The notes beneath the pieces are model-generated. The model had not been told where the DNA came from. It worked only from the letters and a program-made list of their open reading frames with translations, and searched no databases. A program made the translations under genes and the position numbers. From the NCBI GenBank assembly GCA_029213005.1, contig JARGPI010000028.1, positions 1 through 64,000 on the forward strand: a stretch of DNA of 64,000 nucleotides, given 5' to 3'. Of the stretch, positions 1-7,627 are shown piece after piece. How positions within the stretch are numbered: the stretch's first letter is position 1; each line of letters starts with the position of its first letter. Source of the DNA: Verrucomicrobiales bacterium. Its GTDB lineage: Bacteria; Verrucomicrobiota; Verrucomicrobiia; Verrucomicrobiales; DEV007.

Positions 1-1
1 T

Positions 2-55
2 CAATCGCAATTCATTCATTTCCCGCTTCGGTGTCTTTTTTTATGAGGCAACGCG
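2..55 (+). repeat. 54-bp inverted repeat, left copy
   Basis: This segment matches the reverse complement of 3806-3859 at 52 of 54 positions (mismatches at 9 and 24), and the match stops abruptly after position 55. It includes a run of seven T followed by ATGAGGCAACGCG. With the right copy it brackets about 3.75 kb holding the STN-repeat protein, tandem hairpins, an intron remnant and the TIR gene. It contains no gene of its own. It could be the border of a mobile segment or a dispersed intergenic repeat. Confidence 0.8.
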
Positions 56-117
56 TATCCGGTGATTCCTGAGATTTTGGCATGGATCAATTTTTCAGAA
101 AATGATATCATCCCCTA

Positions 118-1101
118 ATGAAATTTTGGTTGGCGGCCTTGATCCTTTTATCGGCAAACTGCTTTGCCGCCGGTGAAAAACCCCTCTCTCAACTTCGGCT
201 CGATACCGTGGAGTTTGTCGACACGGAATTGCATTCCGTTCTCGAATTTCTCAATCTAAAAGCAAAGGAGATGAACGGTCGGCCGTCGAATTTTGTGCTT
301 TATGATCCGGTAGGAACCATTGCTCAGGAAAATCCGAAAATTACTTTGGCTCTGAAGAACATTCCTTTCTCGGAAGTCGTTAAATTTGTTACCCAACTAT
401 CAAGTACTGAATTTTTGCTCGATCATCGGGTGGTCTGGGTAGGGAAAAGCGATGACCTCGCGGTTTTAAAAACCAATCGTAGCTCCCGAACCTCAGGGAT
501 TCTTAAAAGTCCCGCATTTGCACGGATGAGCCAGATCAAAGTGCCCGGAATCGATTTTTCCGGGACCTCGCTCACTGAAGTCGTCGAAGGGCTCCGAAAT
601 CTTGATCGGGCCGGGGGAGGCGCCGGGAATTTTGTAGTCATTCCGGGGAAAACAATCGATCCCGACTCCGTAAAGATAAATCTGAACGTCTCAAATATTT
701 CACTGGCCGAACTCGTTTTATTTACCTCGGAACTGAGTGGGTTCCCCATTAGAGTCGATAGCAATGCCATCGTTTTCCGCGCGCCCGACGCCCGGAAGCC
801 GCCTGCTCCGCCTCGGGGTGCCAACTTCAGTCATCTCAACCGGAAAATCATCGACCAGGTTTCTCTTGCTGAAATCACTGTCGCTGAAATGATTGAATTT
901 TTGCGGTTTCACTCCAAGTCGCCGACCCACCCGAATGGCATCAATATGATCCAGCTAACCAAAAGCGAACAGACCGTCACTCTCGATCTGAAAAAGGTCC
1001 GCTTCAGTGAAATACTGCGTTATTTTAACGAGCAAACCGGAACGTCATTTCGGATCGACGGGTCCAGTATTCAGATCATCGATTTACCACCTGAAAAGTG
1101 A
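118..1101 (+). CDS. Exported protein with three tandem STN-like (secretin/TonB short N-terminal) repeats
   Basis: The 327-residue protein begins with a clear signal peptide (residues 1-17, hydrophobic core AALILLSA, cleavage near CFA-AG). The rest is three repeats of about 80-85 residues (28-109, 139-222, 243-323). Each has an alpha-helical half (L-x-E-V/I-L/V-x-F-L), a beta half (ITLALKNIPFSEV, KINLNVSNISLAEL, VTLDLKKVRFSEI) and a terminal strand such as IRVDSNAIVF. This is the layout of STN/secretin N-domains, which bind partner proteins in the periplasm. No secretin pore or TonB plug follows, so it is a repeat-only protein. A proline-rich linker (227-232) separates repeats 2 and 3. It has no operon partner and lies just inside the left inverted repeat. 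The family call is from repeat pattern; function unknown. Confidence 0.7.
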   Translation: MKFWLAALILLSANCFAAGEKPLSQLRLDTVEFVDTELHSVLEFLNLKAKEMNGRPSNFVLYDPVGTIAQENPKITLALKNIPFSEVVKFVTQLSSTEFLLDHRVVWVGKSDDLAVLKTNRSSRTSGILKSPAFARMSQIKVPGIDFSGTSLTEVVEGLRNLDRAGGGAGNFVVIPGKTIDPDSVKINLNVSNISLAELVLFTSELSGFPIRVDSNAIVFRAPDARKPPAPPRGANFSHLNRKIIDQVSLAEITVAEMIEFLRFHSKSPTHPNGINMIQLTKSEQTVTLDLKKVRFSEILRYFNEQTGTSFRIDGSSIQIIDLPPEK

Positions 1102-1475
1102 GGCAGGTAAAGAGCGTCCCCGGACAGAGAATCGATATCATTTTTTGAGAGTGTCTTGGGTTGGCTTCGGTTTTTGGTGACTCCTCGAGACAGAGTATCA
1201 ATTTTTATACCGACCGTTTCCCTTTAAAATCCGTTAACCAATCTTTTCTCTTTCAGAGCTGACGGGAGCGTCTAGTGTGGGCGCAGGTCCTTTCTGAGAT
1301 TTTTCCGCAATCATTTGTCGCTAATTGAGCGATCCATGTTGCGTAATTCATCGCCCGAAATCACTGAGAAAGGGGCACTCCGGCAAATCAGTCGAAAATA
1401 TCTGGATCCATTGCGGCAGATTTTGTCTCGCGCCGCTTATTTCGATAATCACAACTTTCACTACATCAAATTACT
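1102..1475. other. Non-coding stretch, no recognisable feature
   Basis: About 370 bases between the STN-repeat gene and the small ORF at 1476. No convincing ORF, tRNA, terminator hairpin or repeat was seen. The element GATCCATGTTGCGTAAT near 1331 has a gapped inverted counterpart near 4004-4025, but the match is short. Confidence 0.4.
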
Positions 1476-1775
1476 ATGTCAGAAGAACTACCAAACAAGC
1501 CAAATCCATCTTTCGGGTTTCCAAAATCAACACCAAAAAACCTACGGGCAGAGATCGAGAAGATGATTCCCAAAAACCTGCATGAGCGGGCTATTGTGAT
1601 CCTACGTGATAATGAAAAACAAGGACTCCGTGACGTTCTCTTAACTCATCCTTATAAGCTCACACCAAGCATGGTCGCGATGTTGTTGAAAAATTATTAC
1701 TCTCACGGATGTGACACCTCAACTATTTTGGACAAAGCGGCTCAACTTTCCGAACTCATCAGCAAAGGGAAGTAG
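1476..1775 (+). CDS. Small orphan protein, unknown function
   Basis: A 99-residue ORF starting ATG (MSEELPNKPNPSFGF). It is soluble and mixed-charge, with helical stretches (LRAEIEKMIPKNLHERAIVIL; TPSMVAMLLKNYY; TILDKAAQLSELISKGK). It has no signal peptide, membrane segment or motif I recognise. No Shine-Dalgarno is visible, which is common in this window. Amino-acid composition looks protein-like rather than a random frame, and no better ORF overlaps it. It lies in the gene-poor accessory segment between the inverted repeats. Could be a small accessory or regulatory protein, or a chance ORF. Confidence 0.4.
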   Translation: MSEELPNKPNPSFGFPKSTPKNLRAEIEKMIPKNLHERAIVILRDNEKQGLRDVLLTHPYKLTPSMVAMLLKNYYSHGCDTSTILDKAAQLSELISKGK

Positions 1776-2170
1776 GTTTATTTCACCTTTAGATTCGACG
1801 TAGCTGGATATTTTTTTCGATACCAGGGTAGAGACAAGCCGTTGTAACGATGTCTTATCAATTCCGGTATTCGATGGTAAACATTTAGCGACTTCGCTGA
1901 CGCATTCCGGTCCCGGAACCGGAATGCCCTTGCGCAATAAGGCAGCCCGGAAAGGGCCATCATAGCCGACAACGCCGCCCGGCTCGGACCCGGTTAGTTA
2001 GTAGAGGAATCCGTTAGGATTTCCAAGTGAATTTGAGGGACGAAAATTCACCCCGAAGAATCCCGCCAATGCACTAACAAAACAAAAGCGAGGCCCGAAT
2101 CTAACTGGTTCAAGCAAAAGTAGTTGAGGGTCTCCGTACCCGACGACAGGCAAAGCCTCTAGTTCGATGG
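1776..2170. other. Non-coding stretch with one strong hairpin
   Basis: No gene seen. A perfect 10-bp stem (GCATTCCGGT at 1902-1911 with ACCGGAATGC at 1918-1927, loop CCCGGA) is the only obvious structure. There is no T-run after it, so it is not a standard terminator. The segment may include unrecognisable parts of the group II intron whose 3' end lies at 2674-2740. Confidence 0.4.
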
Positions 2171-2172
2171 TT

Positions 2173-2436
2173 AACGCAGAACGTCAAAGGAACAGCTACG
2201 GATCCGCAGTAGCGACATCCTTTGGACGTCCGTTCCATCAGCTTTCGCCCCAGGATTGACGCGCAAAAGAACGTCAAACGGCACAGCTACGGATCCGCAG
2301 TAGCGACGTCCTTTGGACGTCCATTTCATCAGCTTTCGCCCCAGGAGTGACGCGCAGAAGAACGTCAAAGGCACAGCTACGGATCCGCAGGTAGCGACGT
2401 CCTTTGGACGTCCGTTTCATCAGTCCTCTCCCCTGG
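2173..2436. repeat. Three tandem ~90-bp hairpin-forming repeats
   Basis: Two complete units and one partial unit begin at ACGTCAAAG (2181, 2271, 2362), giving periods of 90 and 91 bases. Each contains ACGTCAAAGG, then CAGCTACGGATCCGCAG, then GTAGCGACGTCCTTTGGACGTCC, then CATCAGCTTTCGCCCCAGG. Within a unit the outer arms (ACGTC-AAAGG / CCTTTGGACGT) and the inner arms (GCTAC / GTAGC) are inverted, so each unit can fold into one long stem. Units differ at only a few positions. No protein is convincingly encoded. Confidence 0.85.
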
Positions 2437-2673
2437 AAGACCCGAAAAAATAGGCAGCCGCGCCCAGGTGCGCACCACGTTTCCTTTCAACCACCAGCAA
2501 GCCGATACGCGAAAATTTCCCTCTAAGTTAAAAATGAGCAGGGATGCCACACGATCTGGAAAGTCTGTGCTAGAACGGCTTGAGAGATGATAAAGTCATC
2601 TTTTCCTATTATTAGCCCGACTGCTTGTCGCGCAAAAACCCGAAGCAGTCTCAAAGGAGGATCATGACTGAGG

Positions 2674-2740
2674 GAACCGCCCAGTGCGGACCCGCATTCC
2701 GGGTGGTGTGGGGCGCGGGTTCAAACCCCGTGCCTACTCG
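2674..2740 (+). ncRNA. Group II intron 3' end (domains V and VI), truncated
   Basis: Bases 2674-2709 fold as a canonical domain V. A 9-bp lower helix (GAACCGCCC with GGGTGGTGT, one A.G mismatch) leads to a 2-nt bulge on the 3' side (2699-2700), a 6-bp upper helix (AGTGCG/CGCATT) and a GACC tetraloop. Bases 2713-2733 form a second 7-bp hairpin (GCGCGGG/CCCGTGC), matching domain VI, and CCTACTCGAT follows like an intron 3' end. Domain V is the catalytic core of group II introns. No reverse-transcriptase ORF or complete upstream intron body is present, so this is a remnant or an ORF-less derivative. The TIR gene ends 17 bp further on, on the opposite strand. Confidence 0.65.
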
Positions 2741-2756
2741 ATTAGCCCCATTTGGT

Positions 2757-3728
2757 TTAGAACGGAATTTCATCACCCTCAGTTGACACCTGCTCTGGTT
2801 CTTGGGGCTTGAACGCCTCTACCCGTGAAATCAACGCCCTGAGGCTACCTCGCTCAAAATCCGAAAGGGAGCTATTCTCCAGCAGAGCTCTGATCTGGGA
2901 ATCAGTTGCTACATTCCATGAATCCAGCAGCTTAAATGCCCGCTCCTTCTGTTCAGATTGACGTCCACGAAAAGCCTTCCCCATCGCTCGAAGCAACTTG
3001 TCACGATGCTTGGGCTTCTTTAGGAGCAGCCTGACAATCTCGGATGCAACCTCGGTCGGAAGCTTACCCTTGATCTGAACTCCCTGAATCTTCCCGAAGA
3101 ATCCGAATGGATCTAGCCCCGCTTTTAGAGGAATCACGTCTACGTGCCGACCTAATGCGAATCCAACCTCTTGAGCGCACCAAGCCGACTCCTTAAATCC
3201 AGGCTCTATCACAGCCACCAAGACATCCATCGTCTCAAGTCCTTTCTCAAGCTCATTCATCCACTCTCGAGGAGGTTCAATATCCTCGTGTGCGATGAAT
3301 GCTGAAATCCCCCAATGGGAAAGCTCTGCCTTCATTGCCGACATGCGCTCCTTATTCGAGGAAAGGTGGCTGATGAAGGCTCTGAGTTGACCGTCGACCC
3401 AAAAATCAGCCGATGCAACCTTGGTCGCAGCGAATACCTTCTGATACTTTTCGGGTTCTTTTTGTTGATACCAAAGATCGATGTCAAAGTGATCTATTAC
3501 ATCCCCGATCATGTTTGGATCGTCGCTGAGAATTATGTCTAGAACCTGAGCAACGCAGTAGTCGTAATCGTCGTCGCCAAAACTTAACGACCTAAATAGG
3601 CGAGGATGATCTGTGACCACATCGAGTTTTCCAGTGATTTGCCCGAGAGTATACCAGTCACCCTCAGTAAACGACTCGACTGCATACTTCGTCACGACTG
3701 AGACCTTCTTGCGATCGAGTGCGTCCAT
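2757..3728 (-). CDS. TIR-domain protein, possible NAD-consuming defence or signalling effector
   Basis: A 323-residue protein with no signal peptide. Residues about 115-245 form a TIR domain: strand A RAFISHLSS, helix, DIEPPREWMNELEKGL, strand MDVLVAVIEPGF, then SAWCAQEVG, where Glu187 is the position of the catalytic glutamate in NADase-type TIRs. Residues 1-110 are an unassigned acidic helical domain, and 255-305 a helical tail. Bacterial TIR proteins often act in anti-phage defence by degrading NAD or making cyclic ADP-ribose signals; that role is inferred here. The ATG at 3728 is chosen because AAGGGCAAG lies upstream; an in-frame extension to 3830 would run through the right inverted repeat. 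No Thoeris ThsA, CBASS cyclase or other defence partner adjoins it. Borders with an intron remnant and repeats suggest horizontal acquisition. Confidence 0.75.
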   Translation of the reverse strand: MDALDRKKVSVVTKYAVESFTEGDWYTLGQITGKLDVVTDHPRLFRSLSFGDDDYDYCVAQVLDIILSDDPNMIGDVIDHFDIDLWYQQKEPEKYQKVFAATKVASADFWVDGQLRAFISHLSSNKERMSAMKAELSHWGISAFIAHEDIEPPREWMNELEKGLETMDVLVAVIEPGFKESAWCAQEVGFALGRHVDVIPLKAGLDPFGFFGKIQGVQIKGKLPTEVASEIVRLLLKKPKHRDKLLRAMGKAFRGRQSEQKERAFKLLDSWNVATDSQIRALLENSSLSDFERGSLRALISRVEAFKPQEPEQVSTEGDEIPF

Positions 3729-3805
3729 GCTCAATTTCTTGCCCTTGATAATATAGCTGCTCCTTAGACCCGGAGTCCAGCAAAATGGTAAAGTAATATC
3801 GTACG

Positions 3806-3859
3806 CGCGTTGCCTCATAAAAAAAGACACCGAAGCTGGAAATGAATGAATGGCGATTG
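3806..3859 (-). repeat. 54-bp inverted repeat, right copy
   Basis: Reverse complement of 2-55 with 52 of 54 identities. It begins 78 bp upstream of the chosen start of the TIR gene and covers the N-terminal extension that a longer TIR reading frame would have. Confidence 0.8.
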
Positions 3860-4257
3860 CGCGTCACTAAAAAACAATAATAAGCGACGAAACTATAAAA
3901 AGCGAAGCTCATAGTAGAGAAAGAATGCAAAAATCGGGGCTGTCCGACTAGTCAAAAGGCTTTCAGCGCCTGCTGGAATTGAGACCGACTTTCACTTTAG
4001 AAATTGATTACGCAACATCCGTGGATCTTTAAAGGCCCCGGAGAAGCATTTCCAGTTAGATTCTTAATCGGAATTTCCTGCTGAATGGCTTCTTTTATTT
4101 TTTACGCAGTCTTTGGGGGCGGCTCAGTGTGCCGGCCAGTTTTATTGAGGCTGTTGGCTGGATTTCCCGGGTTCAACGGCAGTGCCGAAATCTTCCGTCC
4201 ATTGAAAGAGGAGGTTTAGGTAGTTAGAGTGACCGCCACGCTAGAGGTGTACTCCCT
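3860..4257. other. Non-coding stretch, no recognisable gene
   Basis: About 400 bases upstream of the TIR gene. Short frames exist but none has protein-like composition. It probably contains the promoter region of the TIR gene. No hairpin with a T-run was seen. Confidence 0.4.
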
Positions 4258-4711
4258 TTGCTGCCATTCCTTTGCCCGTTCAGCAATTTGTATGGATGAC
4301 GATGCTGTGCTGGTTGCTTTACCATTGAAGTGACAGGCTGTTTGCTGGAGGATTTCAACCACGGATAAAAGCGAAGGGATGAGGTCTTTTGATGGACACA
4401 GATGAAGAAAGTGCGGTTACCCGCTTCTGAAGTGGCTTGAGGGACCGCTTTGTTTTCGATTTTCTTTTGAGGCTGAGGAACCTTTCTAGAGGTCTTTTCC
4501 TTAGCTCCCATTCCTTTGCCCATTTTTCATCTCGGATGAATTACGATGCCAGCGTGATTTCTACACTTTGGAAAGACCGGAAAAGGCGGCTCTTTCCGTG
4601 AGGTTTTTTACCACGGAAAAGAGCGAAGGGATGAGGTCTTTGGATGGACACGGATGGAGGAATGCGGTTGCCGCTTTTGAAGTAGTTTCTGGACCGCTTT
4701 ACTTTCGGCGC
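4258..4711. repeat. Degenerate direct duplication of ~210 bp
   Basis: Copy A (4258-4470) and copy B (4507-4711) share, in the same order, CCATTCCTTTGCCC, a divergent middle, then CCACGGA(T)AAAAGCGAAGGG, ATGAGGTCTTTTGATGGACAC(A/G)GATG, GCGGTTACCCGCTT and GGACCGCTTT. The CCACGGAT..GGACACGGAT phrase resembles low-complexity intergenic repeats of environmental genomes (recollection, not checked). The frame at 4224-4523 crosses copy A and is not considered a gene. Confidence 0.6.
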
Positions 4712-4743
4712 TTTTTTGGGCGCTGACTGATGATCCTAATGAC

Positions 4744-4779
4744 AAAAAAACGCCGCAGATTGCTCCGCGACGTTTTTTT
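4744..4779. terminator. Rho-independent-type bidirectional terminator
   Basis: AAAAAAACG-CCGC, loop AGATTGCTCC, GCG-ACGTTTTTTT: a GC stem flanked by an A-run and a T-run of seven, so it can work on both strands. It lies about 125 bp beyond the end of the metallophosphatase gene, which is transcribed toward it. Confidence 0.7.
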
Positions 4780-4903
4780 GATTGTTTGCTACCTTGTTAC
4801 TACAGGCCCGAGGGCCAATATGAAAATCTATTCTTACCAAGGGTAGACTCGTGAATCGGGTGGCTAAGCAATTTTTTGAACATTTTTTTGTTCTCGTCTG
4901 GAA

Positions 4904-5845
4904 TTACGCTTTCACAAAGCCTTCCGTTTCGGTTTCGCCCCGGGGATTCACCCGAACCGCGCAGAGGTAGCCGCCTTTTCCGATGGAGTAATCGAGGCAG
5001 GTGACGTTGCCGGCGGACGCGGGTTTATCGATTGGGGGCAGTGAATAGTGTCCGACGTAAACGGGTGGTGCCCCGGCGGGGTAAATGTCCCAGGAAAGGC
5101 CGCCGACAGGTGGTTCCACGGCGGTGTCGGGTAGGGTCGCCACTTCGGGGTAACAAAGGGTCCGGTAGTTGATGCCTTCAAGTTTTTCCCACCATTTGAC
5201 CCGGATATTGGTCCGCTGGATTCCGTTGTGATCGGTGAGGTAGGCGCCGTCGGGTAAATTCAACTCGGGGCCTTTGAGAACGGTCTCGATCGCCTGATAC
5301 TCCGGTGAGGCATTGGTCGCGGTGGCTTGCAAAAATTCGTAATCATCGAGGTTGCGATCACCGATGAAGTCGATGTGGCGTTGGCTCCAGCAGGCATGAA
5401 CCACCCGGAAGGGCCCCATGTCGAGATAGAGCGGCAGGGTTTTGAACCAATCGATAAACTGATCCCATTCGTCCTGTCTGTCGATGAAGGAATCGACGGT
5501 GGGCTGAAATTGCTTTTTCGAACCGTTGGACATCTCGCGCAGCGGGCGGTCTGCCTCGATGTGGTGCATGGTGCAGTGCCCGACGGCGTTGTATTCGTGA
5601 TTGCCGATGATGACCAGCGCCCGGTTGGCTCGGTGCATCGCGTGGACCAGCTCGAGGGTTTCGCGCACTTTCGGGCCGCGGTCGATGAGATCCCCGACGA
5701 AGATCGCCTGACGCCCCCCGGGATGAAAATAGGAAGTTTCGTCGCACTCGTAACCCATCTTTCCGAGCAGGCTGCGCAACTCGTCGCAGTGCCCGTGAAT
5801 ATCGCCAATGATGTCGTAGCCGGTTGGTTTCACTTCTTTTTCCAT
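4904..5845 (-). CDS. Calcineurin-like metallophosphatase (PrpE / Ap4A-hydrolase-like)
   Basis: The 313-residue cytoplasmic protein has the metal-binding motifs of the calcineurin-like phosphoesterases in order: GDIHGH (14-19), GDLIDRGP (51-58), GNHEYN (81-86) and a late GHYSLPP histidine motif. The first three are typical of PPP-type bacterial phosphatases and symmetrical diadenosine-tetraphosphate hydrolases. Substrate (phosphoprotein, dinucleoside polyphosphate or RNA cap) cannot be decided. Length is somewhat above ApaH (about 280) and PrpE (about 245). It is divergent from the LysR-family gene with only 54 bp between the starts, so that regulator may control it. Confidence 0.8.
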   Translation of the reverse strand: MEKEVKPTGYDIIGDIHGHCDELRSLLGKMGYECDETSYFHPGGRQAIFVGDLIDRGPKVRETLELVHAMHRANRALVIIGNHEYNAVGHCTMHHIEADRPLREMSNGSKKQFQPTVDSFIDRQDEWDQFIDWFKTLPLYLDMGPFRVVHACWSQRHIDFIGDRNLDDYEFLQATATNASPEYQAIETVLKGPELNLPDGAYLTDHNGIQRTNIRVKWWEKLEGINYRTLCYPEVATLPDTAVEPPVGGLSWDIYPAGAPPVYVGHYSLPPIDKPASAGNVTCLDYSIGKGGYLCAVRVNPRGETETEGFVKA

Positions 5846-5899
5846 GATGGTAAGGTAGAGCGGAAACTTTATTAAAATAGTATTCTGATTGCATTGTAA

Positions 5900-6838
5900 A
5901 TGATCATACAGTCATCTTTCGGAATGTTTGAAGAGCTGTTTAACCAATCCGGGCTGTCGCTGGACCGGCTCCATTCGCTTTGTGAGGTGGCTGAAAAAGG
6001 CAGCATCGGCGAAGCGACGAAAGGGGATTCCAATCGGCAGACTTTGGTGAGTCGTCAAATCACTGAGCTGGAAAGGTTTTTCGGCACGGAGCTGCTGAAT
6101 CGGGAGACCCGTCCTCACCGGTTGAACGACGAGGGCTGGAAGCTGGTAAAGCTCAGTAAAACCTTTTTCCGTGGCCTGTCGGATTTTCAGGCGGGTTGCT
6201 CGAATCAGCCCGTGATTTTCCGGATCGGCTCCGGCGACAGCTCGATTCAGTGGCTTTTGATGCCGAACCTGGAGTTCTGGAAAACGAATCTGCCGGGGGC
6301 GTCGATTCAATTGAAAAATCTACGCACGTTAAAAGTCGTCGAGGAGCTGATCAGCGGCGATATCGATCTGGCTTTACTCCGCAAATCAGCGGTGACGAAG
6401 CCGCTGAAATCAATGGGTCGCTTCCGGTTTGAGTACCGGCTTTTTGTGCCGAAAAAGATGAAGCGTAAGCTGGATCAAAAGATCAAGGTGGGTGATTTCT
6501 CAGATCTACCTCTCGCGGTGGTGAACAGTGAGGGCGAATTCTGGAATCAATTGGTCTCGCTGGCGGAAGCGGAGGGAATCGAGCTGAATGTTCAGTTGGA
6601 GTTGAGTTCTTTAACGCAAGTGGCGGGAGCGATTCAAAACGGGAGTTACTGCGGATTTCTACCTGCTTTTGCGACTTCCATGGTTTCAGAAAAGGTTGCG
6701 ACGAGTCACGAGGTGGCCGGTTTCGAGTCCCTGAGCCGTGAGCTGGTATTTGCCTGGAATCCGAAGAAGGCAGCGGTCCGGCCGATCATCGAAGATGCGA
6801 TCAAATTGATAGAGAAAGAATGGGGTCGTTCTTCTTAA
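5900..6838 (+). CDS. LysR-family transcriptional regulator
   Basis: 312 residues. The N-terminal winged helix-turn-helix (about 19-78) has the LysR pattern: LDRLHSLCEVAEKGSIGEA, VSRQITELERFFGTELLNR, then RPHRLNDEG. The usual alanine-rich recognition region is partly changed (TKGDSNRQT). Residues about 100-310 form the two-lobed effector-binding domain. It starts 54 bp from the divergent metallophosphatase gene, the common LysR arrangement. The intergenic dyad CATT-GTA-AATG (5892-5902) overlaps the start codon; a later ATG at 5924 is an alternative start. Effector unknown. Confidence 0.8.
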   Translation: MIIQSSFGMFEELFNQSGLSLDRLHSLCEVAEKGSIGEATKGDSNRQTLVSRQITELERFFGTELLNRETRPHRLNDEGWKLVKLSKTFFRGLSDFQAGCSNQPVIFRIGSGDSSIQWLLMPNLEFWKTNLPGASIQLKNLRTLKVVEELISGDIDLALLRKSAVTKPLKSMGRFRFEYRLFVPKKMKRKLDQKIKVGDFSDLPLAVVNSEGEFWNQLVSLAEAEGIELNVQLELSSLTQVAGAIQNGSYCGFLPAFATSMVSEKVATSHEVAGFESLSRELVFAWNPKKAAVRPIIEDAIKLIEKEWGRSS

Positions 6839-6842
6839 AATG

Positions 6843-7598
6843 TTAATCTTCGTCGCTGAGTAGATAGTCCAGCATCCGGTGACGATCTTTCATAAAGCGA
6901 TTGGTGATTTGATAGGGTTGCGATTCTTCATACTCGATTTCGCGGAGCCCGTTCTCATCAAGTTCATAGATCGTTGCGTCGGGGTAGCCGAGGAGAATCG
7001 GCGAATGAGTGGCGATGATAAACTGGCTGTTATCTCTGATCAGATCATTCATCCGCACCAGAAAGGCGAGTTGCCGCTGAGGTGATAAAGCGGCCTCGGG
7101 CTCATCCAAAATGTAAACGCCGTCGCCGTGAAATCGCATGTTGAAAAGGGTTAGGAACGATTCGCCATGTGATTGTTGATGTAACGATTTGCCGCCGTAA
7201 CTGAAGTAGTTATCCGCTGTGTACGGATCTTCTTCGAATTGATCCAGAGCTGAGGCGAAGTTAAAAAAGCTCTCGGCCCGGAGGAAGAATCCATCCATTG
7301 GGTTGCAGCCCGTTTTTCGGAGGAGCGACAGATGCGGGCCCAGATCCGACCAGAGTTCTTTCGCATAGAGATTTCGATTTCTGCCTCCACCTTCCCGGTC
7401 AAAACCCCAGCGATCGGCGATGCCTTCGAGAAGAGTCGATTTCCCGGATCCGTTTTCCCCAACCAGAAAGGTGCATTTGGGATGAAGCCTGAGCATCGCC
7501 TCCGACAGCGAACGAATTGCGGGAACTCCGAGCGGATAGTCATCCGGCTCCGCTTCGGAAGCATCTGAGCTTAAACTCACGGTTTTAATGAACGGCAT
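6843..7598 (-). CDS. AAA-type ATPase of the COG3910 type (ABC-ATPase-like)
   Basis: 251 residues. Motifs in order: Walker A GENGSGKST, signature-like SHGESFLTLF, Walker B GVYILDEPEAALSP, and a switch histidine ATHSP. These define a single-domain ABC/SMC-like ATPase without a transporter partner; family members are uncharacterised or linked to DNA or RNA processes. The ATG at 7598 is preferred over a TTG at 7631 because GGGGGAA precedes it at good spacing. It follows pbpC by about 30 bp and may be the last gene of the alpha-2-macroglobulin operon. The LysR gene converges on it with 4 bp between them. Confidence 0.75.
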   Translation of the reverse strand: MPFIKTVSLSSDASEAEPDDYPLGVPAIRSLSEAMLRLHPKCTFLVGENGSGKSTLLEGIADRWGFDREGGGRNRNLYAKELWSDLGPHLSLLRKTGCNPMDGFFLRAESFFNFASALDQFEEDPYTADNYFSYGGKSLHQQSHGESFLTLFNMRFHGDGVYILDEPEAALSPQRQLAFLVRMNDLIRDNSQFIIATHSPILLGYPDATIYELDENGLREIEYEESQPYQITNRFMKDRHRMLDYLLSDED

Positions 7599-7627
7599 AG
7601 GAAACGTTTCCCCCGGATTCAAAAAAA

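Noticed and set aside
1902..1927. A rho-independent terminator at the strong hairpin
   Set aside because: The 10-bp stem is excellent but no T-run follows on either strand, and no gene ends directly before it.
2171..2436. CRISPR array in the tandem repeats
   Set aside because: Units are 90-91 bp with no short repeat/unique spacer alternation. The entire unit is repeated, and no cas gene is present.
2..3859. Integron cassette flanked by attC sites
   Set aside because: The inverted repeat lacks the R' and R'' core sites (RYYYAAC and GTTRRRY) and the asymmetric stem of attC, and no integrase was seen. The copies are nearly identical in sequence, unlike attC, which is conserved in structure.
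3664..3930. An 88-residue minus-strand frame upstream of TIR
   Set aside because: Most of its length is the 54-bp inverted repeat read through plus leader DNA of the TIR gene. The residues NRHSFISSFGVFFYEATR come from the repeat, and a similar string is encoded at the window start, so it reflects repeat, not protein, conservation.
4224..4523. Possible 99-residue minus-strand gene
   Set aside because: It runs across one copy of the degenerate non-coding duplication, has low-complexity Lys/Ser/Gln composition, no start signal and no counterpart in the second copy.
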